A stretch of DNA of 64,000 bases from Syngnathus acus (lineage: Eukaryota; Chordata; Actinopteri; Syngnathiformes; Syngnathidae). Below are positions 1 through 11,389 of the stretch, piece after piece. The DNA lies in NCBI RefSeq assembly GCF_901709675.1, contig NC_051108.1, positions 7,858,631 through 7,922,630 of the forward strand. Direction: 5' to 3'. A model generated the notes under the pieces. That model worked only from the letters and a program-made list of their open reading frames with translations. It was not told where the DNA came from and searched no databases. Each line of letters begins with the position of its first letter. The first letter of the stretch is position 1. The translations under genes and the position numbers were made by a program.

Positions 1-1410
1 CATCATCATGAAGTGCTTTGAGCGGCTTGTCTTGGAGCACATCCGGTCAGTTCTCCCCCCCACCATTGACCCCTTCCAGTTTGCGTACCGAGCCAAACGG
101 TCCTCTGAGGATGCCATCTGCTCTGCCCTCCACTCGGCCCTCACCCACCTGGAGGGGAGGGACTCGTATGTGAGGTTGCTGTTTGTGGACTTCAGTTCTG
201 CCTTCAACACCATTGTGCCGCAGCGTCTCATCAGCAAACTTGACAAGCTGGGCCTCAGTACCTGCCTCTGCAACTGGCTACTGGACTTCCTCTGTCAGAG
301 GCCACAGGTGGTACGTGTTGGCGACAAGATCTCCGCCAGCATCACGCTGAGCACAGGGGCCCCCCAAGGCTGCGTGCTCAGTCCGCTGCTCTTCACCCTC
401 CTGACGCATGACTGCGCTGCCACCTGCAGCGGCAACCGCATAGTGAAGTTTGCTGACGACACGACTCTGGTGGGTCTCATCACCAAGGGAGACGAGACTC
501 AATACAGGCTGGAGGTTGACCTTCTGACCGCGTGGTGCAGGGACAACAACCTCCTGCTGAACGTCGACAAGACCAAGGAGATTGTTGTTGACTTCCGGAA
601 GGGTCTCGCCCAACACCTGCCGCTGACCATCGACGGTGCTGTGGTGGAGAGAGTGAGCAGCGCCAGGTTCCTGGGGGTGCACATCAGTGAGGATCTCTCC
701 TGGTCCACCAACACCGCATCGCTGGCGAAGAAGGCCCAGCGCCGCCTGTACTTCCTTCGGAAACTCAGGCGAGCGGGGGCTCCTCCGGCCGTCATGACTA
801 CTTTTTACCGCGGCACCATTGAGAGCGTCCTCTCCAGCTGTATTGCTGTCTGGGGTGGCAGCTGCACTGACCACGACTTGAAGGCCCTGCAGCGCATAGT
901 GAAAACGGCTAGTAAGACTATTGGTGCTTCTCTCCCCTCCTTGAAGGACATTTACACCTCCCATCTCACCCGCAAGGCGACCAAGATTGTGAGTGATGTG
1001 AGTCACCCCGCTCACTCTTTGTTTGAACTTCTGCCCTCTGGGAGGCGGTACAGGAGCCTGCCCTCCCGCACCACCAGACTTTCCAACAGCTTCGTACTCC
1101 AGGCTGTTAGGATCCTGAACTCGCTCCCCCTTTCAGCGTAGCGTCCTGTTCTTGCTGTCTGCTGTATGCACACTGGCTCGGTTTTGCCCCTCTTATTTAA
1201 TGGGTTATTGGTCTGTTATTTATTCATCGCTCATTTTATTTTATTTATTATTTATTATTTATGGTTTGTGCCTTCTTGTTTTTGTTTTGTGTCGCCTACT
1301 TGTATGTCTCGTCACCGTGGGATGGAGGAAACGGAATTTCGGTTTCTTTGTGTGTCTTGACATATGAAGGGATTGACAATAAAGCTGACTTTGACTTTGA
1401 CTTTGACTAA
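1..1410 (+). mobile_element. L2/CR1-type LINE, 3' part with reverse transcriptase
   Basis: An open frame runs from 8 to 1141 (377 residues, 5' end beyond the window) and encodes the C-terminal reverse transcriptase of a non-LTR retrotransposon. Visible motifs are [12 protein letters not shown] (RT motif A), the [13 protein letters not shown] block and KFADDTTL (catalytic DD, motif C), then the thumb-like region and a C-terminal tail with [10 protein letters not shown]. The roughly 270-bp 3' UTR ends in an AATAAA-like stretch followed by tandem TTGAC-containing heptamer-like units (1385-1410), the tail style of teleost L2/CR1 elements. No stop or frameshift is seen in the visible part. A second, 5'-truncated copy of the same 3' end lies at about 40460-40552. 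Clade assignment (L2 versus another CR1-group family) is by motif memory only. Confidence 0.85.
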
Positions 1411-1840
1411 TGTCTGATGGTATTTAGACCTGACACCACCTAATCAGCAAAACAATAATTTCTACCTCATTTTACCTTTAGTTGATTCCCTCGACTATGA
1501 TTATATTGCCCTTTCTAAGGATGGATGGACCCCTTGTTGGCGTTTCATGAGGCCCACATGGCGAGCTCATTAGGTAAGGAAGCTGCACCAATGGAGCAGA
1601 ACAGGATAAAGAGAAGGTGGGATGGATGTGATGGGGGATTGGGTGGTGGTGAGATCAGACTGGCACCATAGGACCAGGTCAAGCCCAGCCCCCCATTGCC
1701 CTCATTTTTTGTGCCAGCTGGGCCTGCATTGTTACCGTCCTGACCCTCATTAGTACCAGTCAGGGGGAGTTTTTCAAATTGCTCATTTGCAAAAGCGCCA
1801 TTGAACTGAACACCTCAAGTCTTTTCCCTTCCACTCGCAG
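1411..1840. other. Non-coding stretch upstream of first recognised tagap exon
   Basis: No convincing coding exon, RNA gene or named repeat is visible. A pyrimidine-rich tract ending in AG at 1840 forms a plausible splice acceptor for the exon that follows. The true first exon or promoter of tagap may lie here or outside the window. Confidence 0.4.
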
Positions 1841-4800
1841 GGTGTCGAGACCACAAAGCACACCGGTAAGAAGTTCGCCAGAAAGTGACAGCATGGACTC
1901 TTCGTATAGCGGAGGCATCGCAATGAGGAGAAGAAGCTATGATGAAACTGCGGCCTCGCTGCGTCCTGTGAGTACTCTTCTGACGCCGACGCTCAGAGTT
2001 CATGATCAAATTATTCTATTTAACATCATTTCGTTATTATAGATGAACATTTGTCATCAATGAGGATTTTGAGTATTCAGTAATTAGCATTCGTGACTTC
2101 GGTATTTCTGTTTTTGTTTTCTTACAGCATTTCCGCAATATGGCTCAGCGGTGTCGCTCTGCTCCGTCAGTGGTTTTGGGGAAGGCTTTGGGCATGCCGT
2201 GGTCTCTAATCAGGTCAGTAGATCAACATCAAAGAGCCAAAACTACTATCACATCATCATGATCATATCATATATACCGTTTTTTTTCATGTATAATGCG
2301 CAAAATTTAACTAATTTATTGTCCTAAAATCCGGGGTGCGCATTATACATGGGTACAATTTATTTTAATTTTTTTTTTTTTTAATTTTAATTTTTTTTTT
2401 TTTTTTGAAGAAAATCATGGTACAACAATTTTTGAAGAAAATCTTGTCACGGATGGAGTGTGGAAAGGAAGAGGGCGACCAAGTGCAGCTTGAACCAGGG
2501 TTCATTGGAGGAACTCAAAACACAGACTTGGTAAACTAACATAACTCTCTAACAAAACCAACAACAGGACTGACCGACAAAGACGTGGAACAAAAAGACA
2601 GGGGGACATTACCAAAGACAGGAACAGAAACCTGTGTTATTGTCAAATATTGTTTGTTTTTTAATCTCCATCGCGGACTGGACGTCATACGGAGGCAGTA
2701 TCACTGCGCATGCGCACTATGGATCCGATGCGAATAGTCCTCTTCTCTTCTTGACTGACAATGAATGTGATAGTTTAATACATACAATCAGCAAATAACA
2801 AAATACGTATTACAGGTAATATTTTATTTCACAACACTTTGCCTTGTTCCTTTCGTCTCTGCTGTTCACTTCAAACACGCTCCATACGAACGCAATGCTC
2901 TCGTATCAGACGCTTGCTCGATCACCTGCTCGTTTGCTGTCACAATGTACCCTACACAAATCCGAAACATTTGTTGCGGCTCCGAGTCACGACGAGGGGC
3001 AAGTTTTGGTTTCCATGGGTGTTTTTATTCCTCTTCAACTTCTCTCCCATACAGAGCCGCCTTTTTCACATGTCCGCACGTCACTTTCCTCTCTTTTCAT
3101 TTCGCGGTGGTGCCTTTATGGGCAGTCGGAGAAATCAACGCCAACAAAAAAAATACATCCAGCCTAGTTAAGACCATACCAAAGACTATAAAAATGGGAC
3201 CCATTGCCTCCCTGCTTGGCACTCAGCATTAAGGGTTGGAATTGGGGGGTTAGATCACCAAATGATTCCTGAGCGCGGCGCCGCTGCTGCTCACTGCTCC
3301 CCTCTCCCCCAGGGGATGAATCAAAATCACACGGGGATGGGTCAAATGCAGAGGACAAATTTCACCACACCCAGATGCGTGTGTGACGATCATTGGGACT
3401 TAAAAAAAAAAAAAAAAAATGTGGGTGCGTATTATACATGGGTACAGGCTTTTTTCCAGCATTGACATGCCATTTTTAGGGTGCGTATTATACATGGGGG
3501 CGCATTATACATGGAAAAAAACGGTATACGTATATATATATATATACCGTATTTTTCGCACCAAAAGGCGCATTGGATTATAAGGCGCACCCTCATTGAA
3601 TTTTTTATTTTAGAAATTATTTCATATATAGGGCGCACCGGATTAAAAGGTGCATAAAATAGAAGCTGTACTGCAACAAACTGAGGTTGACTAGGGTTGC
3701 GGTATGCATCCACTAGCCCAGGGGTGGCCAACCAGTCAGAGACTAAGAGCCACATTTTTTTACTGTGTACCGCAAAGAGCCACAACCCCTCCCCCCCCCG
3801 AAGCGAAGCGAACACGCAGCGTTTGACGTCCCATTACCCCCCCACCCCCCGAAGCGAAGCGAACGCACAGCGATTAACCCCCCACCCCCACCCCCCCCGA
3901 AGCGGAGCGAACGCGCAGCGTTTGACGTCCCATTAACACCCCCCGAACGAAGCGAACGTAAAAGAGCCGCATGAAACCCGGCAAAGAGCCGCATGCGGCT
4001 CGCGAGCCGCGGGTTGGCCACCGCTGCACTAGCCAATAACCAATAAGCCAACAAAAAAACAATAAACGTAAACAATCGCGTTTCTCAAACAATCTCCTAT
4101 AAAATGATCAGAACTGACTAAAGTTCGATCTAACACTGGTACTGCTTACCTATGTTTCCCTTCCATATCGATCCGTAAATTTACTCGAAACATTAACAGA
4201 GCAGCGTATTTTGACATGAAATAGCCTTGTGCGTATAGCAGCTATTATTATAGCATTAGCCACCCGCAAACACCCATGAGCCTCAGCTCGCAGACCCCCA
4301 TGAGCCTCAGCAAAGTGTAAACAATCGCGTTTCTCAAACAATCTCCTATAGAATGATCAGAACTGACTAAAGTTCGATCTAACACTGGTACTGCTTACCT
4401 ATGTTTCCCTTCCATATCGATCCGTAAATTTACTCGAAACATTAACAGAGCAGCGTATTTTGACATGAAATAGCCTTGTGCGTATAGCAGCTATTATTAT
4501 AGCATTAGCCACCCGCAAACACCCATGAGCCTCAGCTCGCAGACCCCCATGAGCCTCAGCAAAGTGTAAACAATCGCGTTTCTCAAGCGATCTCCTATAA
4601 AATGATCGGAACTGACTAAAGTTCGATCTAACACATTGGTACTGCTTACCTATGTTTCCCTTCCATATCAATCCGTAAATTTACTCGAAACATTAACGGA
4701 GCAGCCTATTTTGAAATGAAATAGCCTCGCGGGTACAACAGCTATTCGGTGACGCCCCCTGACCACAGTTGCCGTAATGTTGGGAAGCGATGCAACCTTG

Positions 4801-5754
4801 TAATTTACTAGTCGTACTAAAACGTACTGAAACATTTTGGCAGAGCACTGTGTACAACCAGTATGGATCAAGAAATTCATCAATTGATCCATATATAAGG
4901 CGCTCTGCATTATAAGGCGCACTGTGTTTTTTTGAGTAAAATGTAAGTTTTTAAGTGCGCCTAATAGTGCGGAAAATACGGTATATATATATATATTATT
5001 ATTATTTATATATATATATATATATATACTATATATAAATATATGTTTACATATATATATAAATATATATATACAAACCGGATTCGGTTGAAGTTGGGAA
5101 ATTGTGTAAAATGTAAATAAAAACAAAATACAATGATTTGAAAATCCTTTTCAACCTATATTCAATTGAATACACTACAAAGACAACATATTTAATGCTC
5201 AAACTCATAAACTTTATTTTTCAAATAATAATTAACTTAGAATTTCATGGCTGCAACACGTGCAGTAGAAGTTGGGAAAGGGCATGTTTACCACTTCGTT
5301 ACATCACCTTTACTTTTAATAACACTAAATAAACATTTTGGAAGAGAGGAGTCTAATTCTCTTAGCTTCTCATGTGGAATTCTTTCACATTCTTGCTTGA
5401 TGAACCGCTTCAGTTGTTCAACAGTCCAGGGTCTTCCCTGTCGTATTTTACGCTTCATGCAGCTCAGTGACCTAGTGGTAGAGTGTCCGCCCTGAGACTG
5501 GAAGGTTGTGGGTTCAAACCCCGGCCGGGTCATACCAAAGACTATAAAAATGGGACCCATTGCCTCCCTGCTTGGCACTCAGCATTAAGGGTTGGAATTG
5601 GGGGGTTAGATCACCAACTGATTCCCGAGCGCGGCACCGCTGCTGCTCACTGCTCCCCTCTCCCCCAGGGGATGGATCAAAATCACACGGGGATGGGTTA
5701 AATGCAGAGGACAAATTTCACCACACCCAGATGCGTGTGTGACGATCATTGGGA

Positions 5755-5797
<43 letters not shown>

Positions 5798-8700
5798 GGT
5801 GCGTATTATACATGGGTACAGACTTTTTTCCAGCATTTTAGGGTGCGTATTATACATGGGGGCGCATTATACATGGAAAAAAACGGTAAACTTTTTTCCA
5901 TTATTTGTAATGGGAAAACATGAGTAGGAATTCGAACGATTCACTTCTCGAACAGCCTTCTGGAACGGATTGTGGTCGAAAACCGAGGCTCCACTGTATA
6001 TATATACACAGTTCTAAAAGAAGCAAGGTTACAATTCATTTCAACTTTAATGGAAAACAGTATGAAGATTTAAATGTCTTTGTGTGATGTTCAACACACC
6101 CACTGTGCGGTCGAGTGACATTTTTCACGTGTGGGTTGCTTCCTCATGCCTTACTTTTGATTTTGACACCAAAAAACAGGTGTTAACACAGGTGTGCGAA
6201 GACAAAAACTCAAATGCCAGCTGACAACTTTCATAAGTAGGGGAACATAATGGTCTTTTTTTTTTATTTATTGGGACTGAGGCAATGCACTTAAAATCAT
6301 ATGGTGTGACGTGAAAAGAAAATCCACACAAAGGAAGGCAACCAAGCCCCGGACACATGTAATGTGATAATGGGTGATTCTTAATGACCACTTCCAAATG
6401 TAAATGCATCAGTCTTAAATGGATGTTAAACTTTGAGAGACATGGACATTCAGCTTCTTTACATTAGGAACTTTAATTGATGCTATCTATTCCCAGTCCT
6501 AACATGAAATGAAGCGGCTATCAAAGACAGTAATTGCAGGAAATGTGGCAGAACATTTTTATGTCGACTGATTAGATTCAGCTCCGTTAATTTTACTGCT
6601 CTTTCTTGAGTTACTGATGATGATGATGATGATTATTAGTGTGAAGGCAAAGGCCTTCACACATACCGTAATTTTCGGACTATAGTTCGCATTAGCCATA
6701 AAATGCACAATAACGTGAAAAAAAACATATATAAGTCGCTCCGGAGTACAAGTTGCATTTTGGGGAAAATTTATTCGACAAAATCCAACACCAAGAACAG
6801 ACATGAACGAGCAACAACAGGCTAAACGATAGGTATGCTAACGTGACATAAACACAAACGAAGAGCTGAGAACGGGCCTGACGTAACATTCAGAGTTATT
6901 CAAATAACTATTACATAAATAACACGTTTATAAAACCATCTGTGTCACTCCAATTCATTAAATCCATCGATCGATATGTCAACAATGCCGGCCAGGTGCG
7001 GGCCGCTGACGGCGGTTGCACTTCTAAATATTCCACAGGCCCATATAACGATATATAAATTATATATCAAATAACTATTATACACTGCTCAAAAAAATTA
7101 AAGGATCAGTTTTTTCTCAGGGTATGGCATGAATTCAATTAGACTTTTCTGATAAGGTTTTGGTCAGGTACGTGGCAGAGGGTGTTGTTAATCAGTTTCA
7201 GCTGCATTTGTGTTGATGGAATTAACAACAGGTGCACTAGAGGGGCAACAACGAGATGGTCCCCAAAACAGGACTGATTTTGCAGGTGGAGGCCATTTCA
7301 AATTCCTCCCTCTTGATCTTTTTAAACTGTTTTTCCACAAGTGTTGGCTTTAGCTAGAGTCATTATCACGACTGGGAGCATGAGGTGATTTCTTAACCCT
7401 CCTGAAGTTGCACAGATTGTCCAACTCCTCCAGGATGGCACATCCATGCGTGCTGTTGCAAGAAGATTTGATGTGTCTCCCAGTACAATCTCCAGAGCAT
7501 GGAGGAGATTCCAGGAGACAGGCAGTTACTCTAGGAGAGCTGGACAGGGCCGTAGACGGTCCTCATTCCATCAGCAGGACCGATATCTGCTGCTTTGTGC
7601 AAGGAGGAACAGGTTGAGCACTGCCCGGGCCCTACAGAATGACCTCCAGCGGGCTACTGGTGTGAATGTCTCTGCCCAAACAGTCAGAAACAGACTTCAC
7701 GAGGGTGGCCTCAGAGTACGACGTCCTGTAGTGTTTCCTGTGCTAATTGCTCAGCACCGTGGAGCTCGATTGGCATTTGCCATAGAACACCAGAATTGGC
7801 AGGTCCTGGGTTCCTCCTGATCCACAACAATGCCCGGCCTATTGTGGCAAGAGTATGCAGATGGTATCTGGATGGTGAAGGAATTGACACAATTGAATGG
7901 CCCTCACGATCACCTGATCTAAACCCGATAGAACACCTCTGGGACTTAATGTTTTGGTCCATCATACGCCGCCAGGTTGCTCCTCAGACTTTACAGGAGC
8001 TCACTGATGCCCTCAGACAGATCTGGGAGGACATCTCACAAGACACCATCCGTCGTCTCATTAGAAGCATGCCACGACGTTGTCAAGCATGCATACAAGC
8101 TCGTGGGGGCCACACAAGATATTGAAAATAATTTTGAGTTGCAGAAATTGAATTTAGGCAAAAAGGACGAGCCTGCCATATCATTTTTTCACTTTGATTT
8201 TTGGGGTGTCTGTATACTGAGCCCTCTGTAAGTTGAAAACTTTTATTTCCATCAAAAGATGTGGGATCCTTTTGTTCCTGAGACATTAAACTGTCCATAT
8301 CAGTATAGATATCCCCCCCCAAAAAATTAACCATTGAAATCTGATGTGTTTTCAAAGTGTTCCTTTAATTTTTTTGAGCAGTGTATGAGCAATAATATTA
8401 TCAAACCATCTGTGTCACTCCAAATAATTAAATCCATCGATCTTCCTTTATGTCAACAATGCCGGGTGCGCGCAGCTGACGGCGCTTGCACTTCAAAATA
8501 TTCCACAGGCCCATATAACGATATATAAATTATATATCAAATAACTATTATATAAGCAATAATATTATCAAACCATCTGTGTCACTCCAAATCATTAAAT
8601 CCATCGATCAAATTCCTCGTCCTTTGTCAACAACGCCGCGCGTGCGCCCTGACGTCAGGCTCGTCGTTATTCCACAGATCTAGTATATAACTAGATTGTA

Positions 8701-11345
8701 GCATTAACAAAGTACAAGGAAAGACGTGGGTTTGGTAAACGGCTCTTTATTTAACAAAACAAAAGTTCAACGAGCCAACAACTACTGAACTGTGACGATA
8801 AAAACATATACAAGTTGCTACACGAAATAAAATATATCAAATAACTATAACATAAATAGTTCACCGCCACACGGCCCCAAGCACCGGCGTCGACTTCAAG
8901 GCGTGTGGCGGCGTGGACTTCCATCCCCGGAGGTGGCACTTCCAGCCACGAAGGTGGAAGAGAGCTCCATAGAATATGACCAGGCGTGTGTAAAAGCCAT
9001 GTCCGAGCCCCATCCACCGTCCCCGGACAGCCACCCGGCCGAGCGCCGGTCCCCGACTTCCATCCACGGAGGTGAAAGAGAGCTCCGTAGAGTAGGACCA
9101 GGCGTGCATAAAAGCCATAATAGTTTTTCAAACCTTCTGTGTCACTCCAAATGATTAAATCCTTCAAACTCTTCGTCCTCCGTGTCACTTACAAACAAAG
9201 CCGCTAATGATGCCGGTAGTACGTGGGGCCCTTCATCATCTTTGTCATCCCATGATCGAATCTTTGTCCTTTATGTAAACAACCGCCGCGCGCTGACGTC
9301 ACTTGAAATTCAAATTACAGTAATCCCTTCCTACATCGCGGTTCGTTTATCGCGGTTTCGTTTATCGCGGGGTGAACAAATTCACATATAAGTCGCTCCT
9401 CTGTATAAGTCGCCCCCCCACCCAAACTATGAAAAAACCCGTGACTTATAGTCCGAAAATTACGGTATTATTATTATTATTAGTGTGAAGGTGAAGACCT
9501 TCACACTATTGTTATTCCTGTCCTTTATTATTATTGTGTGAAGGCAATGGCCTTCACACATGTTATTCTACACCATTCTCTATTATTATTATCATTATTG
9601 TGTGAAGGCGATGGCCTTCACACGTTATTCTACACCATTCTCTATTATTATTATTATTATTATTATTGTGTGAAGGCGATGGCCACATATGTTATTCTAC
9701 ACCATTCACTATTATTATTGTGTGAAGGCGATGGCCTTCACACATATGTTATTCTACACCATTCACTTTATTATTGTGTGAAAGCGATGGCCTTCACACA
9801 TGTTATTCTACACCATTCACTATTATTATTGTGTGAAGGCAAAGGCCTTCACATATTGTTATTCTACTTTATTATTATTGTGTGAAGGCGAAGTTATTCT
9901 ACTTTATTATTATTAGTGTGAAGGTGAAGACCTTCACACTATTGTTATTCCTGTCCTTTATTGTGTGAAGGCGAAGGCCTTCACACATTGTTATTCTACT
10001 TCGCCTTCACACATTGTTATTCTACTTTATTATTATTATTGTGTGAAGGCGAAGGCCTTCACACATTCTTATTCTACTTTATTATTATTATTGTGTGAAG
10101 GCGAAGGCCTTCACACATTCTTATTCTACTTTATGCTACGTCTCGTCCCCAGCCGTGTTACTATGTGTCTCTGTCTTGGTTTCTGTCTGTGTGCTCGCCC
10201 CTCCCCTCCTGTGTGCCCATGATTAGTTTGATTATTCTCACCTGCCTCTTGTTACCTGTCATGTATATAAGTCCTGTCTGCCCCTCACGACCCGTCGGAT
10301 CATTGTGTGTTGTTGTTGTCTTGATGTCTTTTGGTTCCTGTTGTCTTAATGTCTTCACGTTCTTTGTTTCGCGTCCCTGTCGGTTAGTCCTTTTGTTATT
10401 TCGTTAAGTCATGTCAGTTTGCCGAGTCTATTAGTTTGTTTTGCTGAATAAACCCTGGTCCAAGCTGCATTTGGTCGCCCTGCTCCATCCGATCCGTGAC
10501 ACTTTATTATTATTATGTGAAGGCGAAGGCCTTCACACATTGTTATTCTACTTTATTATTGTGTGAAGGCGAAGGCCTTCACACATTATTCTTCTACTTT
10601 ATTATTAGTGTGAAGGTCTTCACCTTCTCACTATTGTTATTCCTGTCCTTTATTATTCCTTCACACATTGTTATTCTACTTTATTATTAATATGTGAAGG
10701 CGAAGGCCTTCACACATTGTTATACTACTTTATTATTAGTGTGAAGGTGAAGACCTTCACACTATTGTTATTCCTGTCCTTTATTATTAGTGTGAAGGTG
10801 AAGACCTTCACACTATTGTTATTCCAAAAATGTTCAATTGTGAAATTCACCACAAATTCTCCAAACTTTCATTTTACACTTCTATTTTCTACATTTCTCA
10901 AGTAATTCAACTCATTTCAACATCATTCGGCAGCATTCCCAAAGAAGTTATTCAAAGTCTTCACCTTCAAACGCAGTTTCATCATGACCAGTGATGCTTT
11001 CACAGACATTTATAGCCAAGAATAATTTTATTTGTGTTGTACTTCCACATTAACTGACCTGACAGAAGCATCATTTTAATAAAAATATTTTATTGTATTT
11101 TATTGACGGCCAGCTAAGCATTTAATCCCCAGAAATAATGGGAAAAAATGTCAAGGCATGCGTAAGATAGTCCTTTTAAAATTAAAAGTGAAGGCAGAAT
11201 ACTTTTGTTGCTGAAATCATTGTACAATATTCACACAGCCATATGTATTAATATAGTCTATCAAAGAAAAATATTTTCATAACCTCCATAATAAGGAATA
11301 AGGAAAGTGTGTGCGTGTGTGCGTGTGTGTGTGTTGTGTTGTGTG

Positions 11346-11389
<44 letters not shown>

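Larger units (their letters stand above)
2277..3524 (+). mobile_element. Non-autonomous TIR DNA element, family A (CCGTTTTTTT / TATAATGCGC ends)
   Basis: The left end begins CCGTTTTTTTTCATG and the right end is its inverted complement (CATGGAAAAAAACGG); both are flanked by TA. The ends carry repeated TATAATGCGC or TATAATACGC motifs in inverted orientation. The interior contains an LTR-like fragment and a 5'-truncated SINE, and has no transposase. Another 3' end of the family lies at 5794-5886 and a 5' end at 63863-64000. Superfamily not identified. Confidence 0.7.
6666..9465. mobile_element. TIR DNA element, family C, with internal tandem repeats and a Tc1 insertion
   Basis: The left end CCGTAATTTTCGGACTATAG and right end CTTATAGTCCGAAAATTACG are inverted and both flanked by TA. 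Internal units begin ACCATCTGTGTCACTCCAA or similar at about 6937, 8405, 8572 and 9132 and include CATTAAATCCATCGATC and CCACAGGCCCATATAACG. The element sits inside the hairpin array. It has no transposase of its own. Subtracting the Tc1 insertion leaves about 1.5 kb. Confidence 0.75.
6639..10826. repeat. Tandem array of ~50-bp hairpin units, interrupted by insertions
   Basis: About 20 copies, some partial, of a 10-bp stem hairpin with a 4-nt loop are spaced by an AT-rich linker (TTGTTATTCTACTTTATTAT). The main form is GTGTGAAGGC-GAAG-GCCTTCACAC. A second form, GTGTGAAGGT-GAAG-ACCTTCACAC, has both stem positions changed together. Copies are at 6639, 9483, 9536, 9600, about 9667 (partial), 9720, 9775, 9831, 9918, 9965, 10041, 10094, 10515, 10561, 10608, 10690, 10739 and 10790. 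One copy (10608) has loop CTTC. The array is split by a TIR element (6666-9465) and a solo LTR (10134-10501). Possible roles are unknown; it may be a satellite that expands by replication slippage at hairpins. Confidence 0.85.

Noticed and set aside
3697-4092. Pro/Arg-rich and Gly-rich frames near 3.7-4.1 kb
   Set aside because: They lie entirely within the hAT element and its GC-rich internal repeats.
9538-10222. Tyr/Leu- and His-rich frames across the hairpin array
   Set aside because: Produced by the AT-rich tandem units; no start context, splice signals or known domain.
6639-10826. CRISPR-like regular palindromic array
   Set aside because: Units and linkers are both repetitive, spacers are not unique, and the setting is a vertebrate intron.
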